NCBI RefSeq assembly: GCF_000332115.1
Contig: NC_020156.1
Coordinates: 434,001-498,000 of the forward strand
Direction: 5' to 3'
Length of the DNA stretch: 64,000 nt
From: Nonlabens dokdonensis DSW-6
GTDB taxonomy: Bacteria; Bacteroidota; Bacteroidia; Flavobacteriales; Flavobacteriaceae
Made by a program: the position numbers and the translations under genes. The notes beneath the pieces were generated by a model. It saw only the letters and a program-made list of their open reading frames with translations, did not search any database and was not told where the DNA came from. Shown here in pieces: positions 1 through 8,160 of this stretch. Each line of letters starts with the position of its first letter. Within the stretch, counting starts at the first letter, position 1.

Positions 1-1
1 C

Positions 2-1021
2 AACAAGATGGAATTTAGCTTCAGTGCAAACAGATGGTTGACTCTTGAAGAGATTCAAAGTGATGTAGAAATTGAAGATAAAAAAGCCTTGGGCTTTCAC
101 ATTCCAGGCATGTGGGATAAAATTTTGCACCTAGATGAATGCCATCTTCATCCTCAAATAGGAGAAGATATTAGGTTGAGTGTACACGCTTTCGCGAAAG
201 CGGAAAACATATCTTACTTCAATCCAAGAGAGAAATCTGGAACTTTAAGAACCTTAATGTTACGCATGTCTTCCACCGGTGAAAACATGGTCGTGATTCA
301 ATTCTTTCAAGACAACGAAGCGCAAAGAGTTGCCTTATTAGATCATTTAAAAGAATCTTTTCCACAAATAACATCGTTGCAATACATTATAAATGAAAAA
401 GCAAATGACACCATTTATGATCAAGATGTGATTTGTTACCATGGTCGCGATCACATTTTTGAAGAAATGGAAGGTTTGCAATTTAAGATCAATGCCAAGT
501 CTTTCTATCAAACCAATAGCCAGCAGGCTTATGAGCTGTACAAAATCACAAGAGATTTTGCTGGGTTAAGCGGTGAAGAACTGGTTTATGATTTATACAC
601 AGGTACTGGAACAATTGCTCAATTTGTAGCAAAAAAAGCCAAGCATGTAGTCGGTATAGAAGCCATTCCTGTAGCTATTGAAGACGCCAAAACAAATGCA
701 CAACATAATGGTATTGATAACACTACCTTTTTTGCAGGAGATATGAAAGAGGTATTTACTCAAGAATTTATCGACGAGCACGGCCAGCCTGATGTGGTTA
801 TTACAGATCCGCCGCGAGATGGAATGCATAAAGATGTGGTAGCACAACTGCTTCAATTGAGTGCAAAAAAAATCGTTTATGTAAGTTGTAACAGCGCAAC
901 ACAAGCACGTGATCTTGCGTTATTGAACGAGAAATATGAAATTACTAAAGTGCAACCGGTAGATATGTTTCCACAAACTCATCATGTAGAAAACGTAGTA
1001 TTACTGGAATTAAGAAAGTAA
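2..1021 (+). CDS. rlmD: 23S rRNA (uracil-5-)-methyltransferase RlmD, 5'-truncated by window edge
   Basis: S-adenosylmethionine-dependent uracil-C5 methyltransferase of the RumA/TrmA family. The reading frame is open to the window edge; the N-terminal TRAM domain and Fe-S cysteines lie outside, and the ATG at 8 is internal (NKMEFSFS is the usual conserved segment). Counting from that Met: SAM-binding motif DLYTGTGT at about 195, DPPRDG at about 267, nucleophile Cys294 in SCNSATQARDL, and the C-terminal MFPQTHHVENV segment carrying the general-base Glu. RlmD rather than TrmA or RlmC is chosen from the usual Bacteroidota annotation and the following DUF6452/DUF6048 genes; the exact uridine target is inferred. 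The exact palindrome at 188-201 is translated here as AFAKAE. Confidence 0.88.
   Translation, partial: NKMEFSFSANRWLTLEEIQSDVEIEDKKALGFHIPGMWDKILHLDECHLHPQIGEDIRLSVHAFAKAENISYFNPREKSGTLRTLMLRMSSTGENMVVIQFFQDNEAQRVALLDHLKESFPQITSLQYIINEKANDTIYDQDVICYHGRDHIFEEMEGLQFKINAKSFYQTNSQQAYELYKITRDFAGLSGEELVYDLYTGTGTIAQFVAKKAKHVVGIEAIPVAIEDAKTNAQHNGIDNTTFFAGDMKEVFTQEFIDEHGQPDVVITDPPRDGMHKDVVAQLLQLSAKKIVYVSCNSATQARDLALLNEKYEITKVQPVDMFPQTHHVENVVLLELRK
188..201. repeat. 14-bp palindrome copy 1 (in rlmD)
   Basis: Exact GCTTTCGCGAAAGC; symmetry extends to 16 bp (187-202). Coding, read as AFAKA in rlmD. Confidence 0.9.
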
Positions 1022-1023
1022 AT

Positions 1024-2511
1024 ATGAAAAACACAATTATTCTTTTAGTACTGGTTTTTGTTCTAGGCAGTTGCTCTGAAAATGAAATCCTAACTGCTAA
1101 GGAAACCTATATCAAAGGGAATGTACAGGTAACTGATTCTTTGGAACTAGATAAAATTACTTTATACGGTTATGATATTTTTGAAAAGCAAAGTATTCAA
1201 AAAGACATTCCTATTAATGAAAACGGAGACTTTGAAACCGTCATAGATTTAAAATACGCCTGTGAATTCACCTTGTATGGCATCAATAGTTTTTCAATTC
1301 TCGCCGTTCCTGGCGATACCATCACCGTAAATTTTATAGAAAGTAAAAAAGCGGCTGACTTTGAAGACAATTTACAGTTTACTGGAAGAACAGCGACCAC
1401 ACAAGAAAACCTACAAGACTATCTCAACAATAATCCTATTGATACCGATGAATTTTTCGTGAATGAAAGTGATAAAGATCATAAAGATCTTGAAGAATAC
1501 TTGGGTAATCAAAAAGATGCGCTTAAAAAGCATTACAAAAAGTTTCAAGACGACACTACCATCAACAAATTCTTAAGAGATTACATCAATGCAGACGAGA
1601 AATATGCGCTTCACAATATTAAAATGGAGTATGCATCCTTTGCTAGATATTATGGTAAGAAAGTACCAGAAATGAATAGCGATTATTATAGTAGTATTGA
1701 TAAATTACCAAGACTAGAAAAAGAAGATTTAGTAAATTCTAGTACCGTCAATGATTTACTATATCATCATCATACTTTTGCGTCTCAAGAAATAGAAAAG
1801 AAATCTCCTGAAGCTACTACCACTGAAATTGATCAAATAATCATTGAGAAAGCTATTGAGAAAGACACCTATTTGAACAGGCATACCATTGCCATGTTAG
1901 TTATGGGCGACCTTAAGAATCACTCGCTCCAACTGTATGAAAGCAATTCAGAAAAACTAAACCAATACTTTGAAAATACCACTTTGGGAATTTCTCTGCA
2001 AGAACGATATGAAGAAGAGAGAAAGCTTTTAGATAATCCAGATCTTCCTAAAGAAACTGAGCTACTCACTTTTAAAAATGATGATCCATCAAAATATCTT
2101 GAAGAGATTATTTCTAATGCAAATGGTAAAGTGATTTATATAGATAATTGGGCGACATGGTGCGGTCCTTGCAAAGCAGAGTTTAAAGAGGCCTCGCCAG
2201 CTTTACATGAGAAATTTAAAGAAGATGTCGAGTTTGTATATTTATGTCATGCAAGTGATAAAAAGGCATATCTACCTTCTATTTCTCAATTTCAAATTAA
2301 AGGAAAGCACTATTTTCTAGATGAAAAAGAAGGTGCTGTTGTACAAGATCAGATTAATTTAGAAGGTTTTCCTACTTATACGATTATCGACCAGCAAGGA
2401 AACCAAGTGCTATCTGACTATATTCACAGACCTAGCTATAAAAAAACTACTGAAATTCTTAACGACTTGATTCAAAACGACGAGATGACCTCAAACAATG
2501 AGAACAACTAG
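1024..2511 (+). CDS. TlpA-like thioredoxin-fold lipoprotein
   Basis: Predicted envelope thiol-disulfide oxidoreductase. A lipoprotein signal peptide ends in LGSC (Cys17). A DUF4369-like beta-rich region follows, then a helical middle, then a thioredoxin-fold domain with WCGPC at residues 379-383 and the cis-Pro segment GFPTYTI near 447. This is the architecture of Bacteroidota TlpA/ResA-type proteins that reduce disulfides in the periplasm, for example during cytochrome maturation; the actual partner is unknown. It starts 2 bp after the rlmD stop, and the next gene starts 3 bp after its own, so the four genes at 2-3703 look like one transcript. Confidence 0.85.
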   Translation: MKNTIILLVLVFVLGSCSENEILTAKETYIKGNVQVTDSLELDKITLYGYDIFEKQSIQKDIPINENGDFETVIDLKYACEFTLYGINSFSILAVPGDTITVNFIESKKAADFEDNLQFTGRTATTQENLQDYLNNNPIDTDEFFVNESDKDHKDLEEYLGNQKDALKKHYKKFQDDTTINKFLRDYINADEKYALHNIKMEYASFARYYGKKVPEMNSDYYSSIDKLPRLEKEDLVNSSTVNDLLYHHHTFASQEIEKKSPEATTTEIDQIIIEKAIEKDTYLNRHTIAMLVMGDLKNHSLQLYESNSEKLNQYFENTTLGISLQERYEEERKLLDNPDLPKETELLTFKNDDPSKYLEEIISNANGKVIYIDNWATWCGPCKAEFKEASPALHEKFKEDVEFVYLCHASDKKAYLPSISQFQIKGKHYFLDEKEGAVVQDQINLEGFPTYTIIDQQGNQVLSDYIHRPSYKKTTEILNDLIQNDEMTSNNENN

Positions 2512-2514
2512 ATA

Positions 2515-3027
2515 ATGAAAGGATATTTAAAAATAGTTCTTCTCTTAGTTCTTGCACTGTTATCCGGCAGCTGTGAAAAAGATGATTTGTGTACACCAGA
2601 TCAAGCGGTAACTCCTCGATTAGTTATAGAATTTAAAGATGCGCTTAATCCGCTAGAAGATAAAGCTGTAGATCGTATTCAAGTTCAAGAAATAGGAAGT
2701 ACTGACTTTGCACCTATAGATAGCGATGACACACTCGTACTTACTAATGCAACCACCATTTCCATACCTTTAAGGACTAACAGTAGCACCACTAGTTACA
2801 ATTTTATCCTCACTGAGGATAATGAGGTAAACTCAGATAATATTAACTTCAATTACACATTAAGTGAAGAGTATGTCAGTAGATCTTGCGGTTTTAGAAT
2901 CGTTTACAATAACCTCATTGCGGTTCAAACTCCAGAAGCCGCTGTAACCAGATGGATCGATAGAGTATTGATTCTAGAAGATGATATAACTAATAATACA
3001 GACGTTCATGTACAAATACTTCATTAG
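2515..3027 (+). CDS. DUF6452 family lipoprotein
   Basis: Short predicted lipoprotein (170 aa) with hydrophobic N-terminus and lipobox SGSC at about residue 20, followed by EKDDLCTPDQ. The CEKDDLC...TPR pattern and position match DUF6452, a Flavobacteria-restricted family of unknown function. The body is beta-rich with no catalytic motif visible. It overlaps the next gene by 20 bp, indicating translational coupling. Family assignment is from memory of the motif and neighbourhood. Confidence 0.7.
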   Translation: MKGYLKIVLLLVLALLSGSCEKDDLCTPDQAVTPRLVIEFKDALNPLEDKAVDRIQVQEIGSTDFAPIDSDDTLVLTNATTISIPLRTNSSTTSYNFILTEDNEVNSDNINFNYTLSEEYVSRSCGFRIVYNNLIAVQTPEAAVTRWIDRVLILEDDITNNTDVHVQILH

Positions 3028-3703
3028 CATTCTGTTTGTATTGTTTTCTGTTTTTAGTTTCGCTCAAGGCAAAAACGAGATCTCTACAGACAGTATTACC
3101 TATAAAAAATCATACGGTCTGAGAGCTGGAATAGATATCGCCAGTCTAATAAGAACAGGTATCGATCCAGAATATACTGGTTTTCAAATTTTGGCCGATT
3201 ACCGTCTTACCGATAGATTATATATCGCAGGAGAATTAGGAAATGAATCCTTAGACAGAACTAGTGAAAGTGTAGATTATGAAAGTACAGGTCAGTTTTT
3301 AAAAGCTGGTGTAGATTATAATTTCTACCAAAATTGGTTAGAAATGGATAACATGATTTATGGTGGCGCGAGATTAGGGTTTGCAAATTTTTCTCAAACC
3401 TTGACTCGTTACGATTATAATGTAGATAACAACTACTTCCCTATTTTCACCAATGCTGTAGACAGAGAATTTTCAGGTCTTAACATGGTATGGATAGAAA
3501 TCCAACTCGGTATAAAAGTAGAAGTATTGAACAACCTCTACGTCATGGCAAATTTCCAATTAAAACGCCGTCTAACCGAAAATGCACCGAGCAATTTTGC
3601 AAATCTCTACGCACCAGGCTTTGGTAGAACCTTTGATACCGGTAATATAGGAGTAGGTTATGCTTATGGAATTATGTATCGCATTCCGTTTTTTAAGAAG
3701 TAG
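3008..3703 (+). CDS. DUF6048 family predicted outer-membrane beta-barrel protein
   Basis: 231 aa with a signal peptide ending FSFAQ. The mature part has alternating-pattern strands (LRAGIDIASL, GFQILADYRL, LYIAGELG, FLKAGVDYNF) and ends in an aromatic residue near the C-terminus (MYRIPFFKK), as expected of a small outer-membrane beta-barrel. It matches DUF6048, which is usually found beside DUF6452 and rlmD in Flavobacteriaceae. Function unknown. No U-rich terminator directly follows; the next 380 bp hold inverted repeats. Confidence 0.7.
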   Translation: MYKYFISILFVLFSVFSFAQGKNEISTDSITYKKSYGLRAGIDIASLIRTGIDPEYTGFQILADYRLTDRLYIAGELGNESLDRTSESVDYESTGQFLKAGVDYNFYQNWLEMDNMIYGGARLGFANFSQTLTRYDYNVDNNYFPIFTNAVDREFSGLNMVWIEIQLGIKVEVLNNLYVMANFQLKRRLTENAPSNFANLYAPGFGRTFDTGNIGVGYAYGIMYRIPFFKK

Positions 3704-3775
3704 CTTTTTTTTACCTATTGCATTTTGAAAACTTGACAAAGGGTGTAAGCGCGAGAAATAAAATTAAATAATTAC

Positions 3776-3974
3776 CGTGAGTTCGATGTAAAAAAGTCTG
3801 CAATTATATATTAATCAATAAGATAATAAATAAGGAGTTGAGAGGTCAGTTTGAGCGCAGTCGAAAACGAGAAAATATGGTAAGTATGTAAACAGTCTCG
3901 ACTGCGCTCGACTTGACAATTTTGTTAATGTTTGAGGGTCAGTAATTTATTTATGACCTTAGGTCGAACTCACG
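3776..3974. repeat. Nested inverted repeats in the 3704-4083 intergenic region
   Basis: The 380-bp gap between convergent genes has an outer 11-bp inverted pair, CGTGAGTTCGA (3776-3786) and TCGAACTCACG (3964-3974). Inside it, GTCAGTTTGAGCGCAGTCGA (3845-3864) faces its imperfect complement at 3896-3917. The inner unit resembles a dispersed intergenic repeat I know from flavobacterial genomes (GTCAGTTCGAGCGCAGTCGA), and a degenerate single copy lies at 29027-29049. No gene was seen in the gap. Confidence 0.75.
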
Positions 3975-3995
3975 TTAACTAGCTTCCACAATTCC

Positions 3996-4009
3996 GCTTT
4001 CGCGAAAGC
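3996..4009. repeat. 14-bp palindrome copy 2 (intergenic)
   Basis: Exact copy, 24 bp beyond the DUF5606 terminator hairpin and just outside the nested inverted repeats. Confidence 0.9.
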
Positions 4010-4032
4010 GATATAACGACCATTACAAAAGA

Positions 4033-4064
4033 AAAATGCCTCTCTAATGTAAGAAAGGCATTTT
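4033..4064 (-). terminator. Terminator of the DUF5606 gene
   Basis: Stem AAAATGCCT (4033-4041) pairs with AGGCATTTT (4056-4064), with an A-run on the plus strand at 4032-4036 giving a U-tract for minus-strand transcription. It lies 20 bp past the stop codon. Confidence 0.75.
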
Positions 4065-4083
4065 AAACAATATATTAAGTGAG

Positions 4084-4482
4084 TTATTCTTCCTCGTCTA
4101 TTGCACTTAGGAGTCCATTAGATTCTAACAGATTGTACCACTGAATTACTTTTTTAATATCGCTAGCATAAACTCGCTCTTCATCATAATCTGGTAGTAC
4201 CTCATTGAAATAAGCTTCTAACTCCTTCTTACCTACTTTATGATTGATTGTAGGACCGTTAGATTCTTTATCTGCTATTTTTTTAAATACCTCTTTTAAA
4301 GGCATTTCTTTTGAATAGGTATAGATAGAGATGTCATTTAAAACACTCACGTTGTGATTTATACCTACGATAGATGTTTTCTTATCAAGTAAGGATTCTA
4401 CCACAAAACCACTTTTGGCTTTATTTTTTAATTGGTACAATCCTGGTTTTCCGGTAATGGATAAAATTTTATCTAAACTCAT
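4084..4482 (-). CDS. DUF5606 family protein
   Basis: 132 aa starting MSLDKILSITGKPGLY, the usual N-terminus of the family; an upstream in-frame ATG at 4524 would add a lysine-rich 14-residue extension and is not preferred. The N-terminal part looks like a small beta-rich domain (GLYQLKNKAKSGFVVESLLD), and the C-terminal half is helical with a cluster of acidic residues. Function unknown. In Flavobacteriaceae it commonly sits beside def and ruvX. Here a delta-60-repeat gene separates it from def. Confidence 0.75.
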   Translation of the reverse strand: MSLDKILSITGKPGLYQLKNKAKSGFVVESLLDKKTSIVGINHNVSVLNDISIYTYSKEMPLKEVFKKIADKESNGPTINHKVGKKELEAYFNEVLPDYDEERVYASDIKKVIQWYNLLESNGLLSAIDEEE

Positions 4483-4717
4483 TTTCTTTTTTTTAGCGGT
4501 GGCAAATATATGTAATGAACTCATTTAAACTTTTTCTTTCACTAATAAATTTGACTTTTCGACTTTAATTTTAATCACTGCTAAAAATTATGTTCAAAAA
4601 TGTATTCAAGTAAAATAACTCCGTACGATTAAAAACCCAAATTCATGAATGAAATAGTAAAATTCATGAGAAAGGTGTATTAGTCATAGTGCATTTGTAA
4701 AATGATTAAATTCAAAA

Positions 4718-6271
4718 TCAGATTTTCTCAAATTTGTAGCTCTGATTTTTAACACCTACTATGTAAACCCCAGCATTGAGGCTTGATACGTCAATTGTTG
4801 TATCGGCACCATCTATCTGTGAGGTTAACACTAATCTGCCTGTGAGATCGTAGATCTTAAATTGCTCATTAACTTCAATAGGAGCAATCATAGAGATATT
4901 GAGAAAATCGCTTGTAGGGTTAGGATAAATCTTAATATTATTTAAAGGTTTAACGTTCTCTATACTTAAGGTTTGAGGAGTATAACGTGTAATGGCAATA
5001 TCGTCACCTACATAGCCTATCAAAAGTATCTTATCATCTGACTGAATTTGTAAATCTCTAGCAACAGCATTGTCCGAAAAACTGGTTCTTATCAATCCGT
5101 TATTGCCGAAATTTGAATCAAATACATCACCTGTATTATCTAATTTTGCTACAAAAAACTCAAAAGATGGATTTACAGCATTATCATTTATTGCACCTCC
5201 GATAATCAAATTACCATTGCTATCTCTTCCCATTCCGAAAATATATTCATCAATGCTTTGAGAGATTTCCACGATTGTTTCAGAAAAGTTTGTTCCTCCA
5301 CTAGAAGTTGAGCGGTGTAAATATCCTCTCCGATCAGTCGCACCAGTCATTGTAATATATCTAGAATATCCTGCAAACTCAAAACTGTCATCTGAATTCA
5401 TATCCATTGCATAAGTATAATCGTATGCTGTAGTTATCAGGTCAAAATCATAACCGTTGTTTGAAAAAGTGGTATCAAATGTCCCATTTACATTAAGACG
5501 ACATTCATAATGGCTTGAAGCACTTCCTGTCTGACCAGTATACTCGATCCATCCTACAGCGGTTATTCTTCCGTTTGCTTTAATTGCTAAATCCTCTATA
5601 GAGAGCTCTCGCAGTGTTCCACTAACTGGAGAAGGTAGGTTTTCTAACTTACCATCTGTATTAAAATTAGTATCGAGGTTACCACTAGGAAGATATCTAG
5701 CAAAAACAGCATTAGATCTAGTGGTAGAGCGATAAGATGTTCCTGCGGCAATGATATTCCCGGTAACTAAATGAACTTTTACTGTATTGTACTGGTCAGA
5801 CTCTCCAAAGTCAGTAATGGCAAAACCTGAAGTACCAAAAGTGGTGTCTAATGTGCCATCAGAGTTTAAACGGATTACTGCTCCATCTCTATCTGTCCCA
5901 TCATCGCTAAAGCCAGCAAGAATTACTTTACCGTCTAATTGAAGATCAATACTTAATGCTCTATCATCACTTCCTACCTGTAAATCAAATTGCGCCACAC
6001 CGTTAGAACCAAAAGTACTGTCTAATGAACCATCTGTATTATATCTTAAACAGATAAAATCATAACCAAAAACTGCATCAAATGTATAACCAGCTACAAG
6101 TAATTTTCCATCCGACTGTACTACTCCTCCACGTGCAATATCTTCACCTGGATTAATTGAAGTAATCACTCTACCAGAGTTTCCGTAAGAAGTATCTAGT
6201 CCTAATGAGTTTTGACCATGAAGTAAAAAAGTGGAAACTGTAAATAAAGCAAATAAGAATATATCCCTCAT
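4718..6271 (-). CDS. Delta-60 repeat protein with T9SS type A sorting domain
   Basis: Predicted secreted or surface-bound beta-propeller-like protein, 517 aa. The signal peptide ends LLHGQ. Six delta-60 repeats are visible by their LDxxFGxxG signature (LDTSYGNSGR, LDSTFGSNG, LDTTFGTSG, LDTNFNTDG, FDTTFSNNG, FDSNFGNNG). The last 75 residues are a T9SS type A domain (KIYPNPTSDFLNIS ... IYDLTGRLV ... LNAGVYIVGV). Such proteins are exported by the T9SS and their ligands are unknown. It lies alone between DUF5606 and def with gaps of about 190-235 bp on both sides, so it looks like a separately transcribed insertion into a housekeeping cluster. Confidence 0.85.
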   Translation of the reverse strand: MRDIFLFALFTVSTFLLHGQNSLGLDTSYGNSGRVITSINPGEDIARGGVVQSDGKLLVAGYTFDAVFGYDFICLRYNTDGSLDSTFGSNGVAQFDLQVGSDDRALSIDLQLDGKVILAGFSDDGTDRDGAVIRLNSDGTLDTTFGTSGFAITDFGESDQYNTVKVHLVTGNIIAAGTSYRSTTRSNAVFARYLPSGNLDTNFNTDGKLENLPSPVSGTLRELSIEDLAIKANGRITAVGWIEYTGQTGSASSHYECRLNVNGTFDTTFSNNGYDFDLITTAYDYTYAMDMNSDDSFEFAGYSRYITMTGATDRRGYLHRSTSSGGTNFSETIVEISQSIDEYIFGMGRDSNGNLIIGGAINDNAVNPSFEFFVAKLDNTGDVFDSNFGNNGLIRTSFSDNAVARDLQIQSDDKILLIGYVGDDIAITRYTPQTLSIENVKPLNNIKIYPNPTSDFLNISMIAPIEVNEQFKIYDLTGRLVLTSQIDGADTTIDVSSLNAGVYIVGVKNQSYKFEKI

Positions 6272-6461
6272 TATATAAATTTTAAAAATTAATTAAAACG
6301 CTAATCTACAAGTATTTTTTTGTTAAAAAAATAACTAATTATAAATAAGTTTGGCAGCTTATAAATAGCTGACTTAAATGATTATTAACTAATTAGACGT
6401 TATAGTTGTCCGTACTAATCATTAATCTATTCTTATCTTGATTAGGGAAAAATAATTTTTT

Positions 6462-7055
6462 TTACCTTCTTCTGCCTTTTACCTCTGGAAATCTCATACG
6501 GTAACTTACATCTGTTTTTCCCTTAGAGATATTTGACAACCTTCCTTTAAGTAATCGTTTTTTAAGGCTCGATATCTTATCCGTAAATAAAGTTCCTTCT
6601 ATATGATCATACTCATGCTGTATCACTCTTGCGATGATGCCATTATAAGTTTCAGTATGTTCTTTAAAGTCTTCGTCTAGATAACGTATTACAATTTCCT
6701 CTTTACGGAAAATGTCTTCTGTCACATTAGGTATACTCAAACATCCTTCGTTAAAAGCCCATTCCTCGCCACTTTCTTCTAGAATTTCGGCATTGATAAA
6801 AGCTTTTTTAAATTCACTTAACGTCTTTGCCTCTTCTTCGGTAAAATCTGGATCGTCACCAAAAGGTGATGTATCCACAAGAAACAATCTAATTGATAGA
6901 CCTACCTGAGGCGCTGCAAGGCCAAGACCATTTGCGTTATACATGGTTTCCCACATATTCTCAAGAGTTTCTTTAAACTGTGGATAATCTGGTGTTATAT
7001 CCTTAGCCTTCTTTTTTAAAACTGGATCGCCGTAAGCGACTATTGGTAAAATCAT
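6462..7055 (-). CDS. def: Peptide deformylase
   Basis: Removes the N-formyl group from nascent proteins in the cytoplasm; metal-dependent. All three family motifs are present: GLGLAAPQVG (43-52), EGCLS (103-107, metal ligand Cys105) and HEYDH (147-151, two His ligands and catalytic Glu148). Length 197 aa is typical for Bacteroidota. The C-terminus is strongly basic (KGRRR). It shares strand with ruvX, but a four-helix-bundle gene separates them. Confidence 0.97.
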   Translation of the reverse strand: MILPIVAYGDPVLKKKAKDITPDYPQFKETLENMWETMYNANGLGLAAPQVGLSIRLFLVDTSPFGDDPDFTEEEAKTLSEFKKAFINAEILEESGEEWAFNEGCLSIPNVTEDIFRKEEIVIRYLDEDFKEHTETYNGIIARVIQHEYDHIEGTLFTDKISSLKKRLLKGRLSNISKGKTDVSYRMRFPEVKGRRR

Positions 7056-7060
7056 ATTTT

Positions 7061-7654
7061 TAAATGATTAATATTTAATGTCTAACTATTTAATGTCTAG
7101 TGATAATTGTTTAATGATTAATGGCTAATCTTAAATGCTTATACCTACTTTTTATTGATTGGAAAAAAAGTAAACTCATTCACTATTTTTCATGTTTTTT
7201 TGTACAGTCTTGCGACTTGTAATAAAAATCGCTGTTAGCTCTTTGGATTCTTTTATCAATGCTTCAGACATATTCAAATTGATTAAACTTTCATCCACAG
7301 CAAATTGCATCCAAAACTCACACTCATCAACTTCTTCTATACTAATACTTAATTTTGCAACAAATGACTTTGTTGAAATCGCAACACATGCCGCTCTATA
7401 ATTAGCTGCCGTAGATGTAGAACACCTAATCAACTGACCTTTGATATGGTTTCCAAGTGTATGATTGGGTAAAGACAAAGCTAACTTTACACAACGATGT
7501 GCAAATACTTTAGTTCTAGCTTTTAATTCTTTACTCATTTTACCTTTTTACTATCATCAACAACTATCACTTATATTGATTTATGTCTGATATTTATTCT
7601 TAATCCTTATTTTCAAGATTTAATAAAAATTAATCTTTAGACATTAATCATTTA
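7061..7654. repeat. Inverted repeat pair flanking the S23 gene
   Basis: TAAATGATTAAT (7061-7072, just upstream of def) is the exact reverse complement of 7643-7654, which overlaps the last codons of ruvX. Related degenerate units (TTTAATGTCTA, TTTAATGATTAATG) lie at about 7075-7123 and 7631-7648. The pair encloses the whole S23 gene. The sequences are AT-rich, so part of the match may be chance. Confidence 0.45.
7176..7538 (-). CDS. Four-helix bundle protein (S23 / 23S rRNA IVS family)
   Basis: 120 aa, almost entirely helical. The pattern of an N-terminal helix, SLPNHTLGNHIKGQLIRCSTSTAANYRAA, then EVDECEFWMQF matches the four-helix bundle S23 family first found in 23S rRNA intervening sequences and related to the Avd proteins of diversity-generating retroelements. 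Function unknown. There is no rRNA gene, reverse transcriptase or template repeat nearby. Imperfect AT-rich repeats flank it on both sides, fitting an inserted accessory gene. Confidence 0.85.
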   Translation of the reverse strand: MSKELKARTKVFAHRCVKLALSLPNHTLGNHIKGQLIRCSTSTAANYRAACVAISTKSFVAKLSISIEEVDECEFWMQFAVDESLINLNMSEALIKESKELTAIFITSRKTVQKNMKNSE

Positions 7655-8061
7655 TTGCGCTCCATATAACTTTGTAATATAATAGTTGCGGCAATTTCAT
7701 CAACTAGCGCTTTATTCTGTCGTTGTTTCTTTTTCATACCACTACTTAACATACTTGCATGTGCCATTTTTGAGGTAAAACGCTCATCTTCTCTTTCTAT
7801 TTTCACATCAGGAAACAACTCTTTTAATTGCAACATATATTTATTGAGCCACGGCCCTAGCTCACTATCAGTATAATCCATTTGTTTAGGCTCTCCTAAA
7901 ATAATGGTTTCCACCTCTTCTTTCTTGAGGTAATCGGTTAAAAAAGAGGTAAGATCTCTTGTAGCAACTGTAGTCAGTCCAGAGGCAATAATTTGCATAG
8001 GATCTGTAACAGCTATGCCTGTTCTTTTTTTACCATAATCTATTGCAAGAAGTCGCGCCAT
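7648..8061 (-). CDS. ruvX: Putative pre-16S rRNA nuclease / Holliday-junction resolvase-like RuvX (YqgF)
   Basis: RNase H-fold nuclease family implicated in 16S rRNA 5'-end maturation; 137 aa. ATG at 8061 gives MARLLAIDYGKKRTGIAVTD with the conserved metal-binding Asp in AIDYG. Later motifs are GEPKQMD, EREDERFTS (second acidic site) and VDEIAATIIL (third). A TTG three codons upstream is a weaker alternative start. It is divergent from dapD. Confidence 0.9.
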   Translation of the reverse strand: MARLLAIDYGKKRTGIAVTDPMQIIASGLTTVATRDLTSFLTDYLKKEEVETIILGEPKQMDYTDSELGPWLNKYMLQLKELFPDVKIEREDERFTSKMAHASMLSSGMKKKQRQNKALVDEIAATIILQSYMERNK

Positions 8062-8067
8062 ATTTTG

Positions 8068-8075
8068 CAAAAATA
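8068..8075 (-). promoter_or_regulatory. Candidate -7 box for ruvX
   Basis: Minus-strand TATTTTTG fits the Bacteroidota TAnnTTTG -7 consensus. It lies only about 7 bp from the ATG, implying a near-leaderless transcript. No clear -33 TTTG was found. Confidence 0.35.
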
Positions 8076-8138
8076 AATAAATGGTTAAGGATAAGCTAAT
8101 CTAGCAGCTTCAAAGTGTCGATTACACTTGCAAGCTAT

Positions 8139-8146
8139 TATATTTG
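8139..8146 (+). promoter_or_regulatory. Candidate -7 box for dapD
   Basis: TATATTTG matches TAnnTTTG and lies 14 bp before the dapD ATG, also implying a short leader. The -33 element is not obvious. Confidence 0.4.
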
Positions 8147-8160
8147 TAAAAAACTACCTT

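Noticed and set aside
7176..7538. S23/Avd-like gene considered as part of a diversity-generating retroelement
   Set aside because: No reverse transcriptase and no template or variable repeat is present in the neighbourhood.
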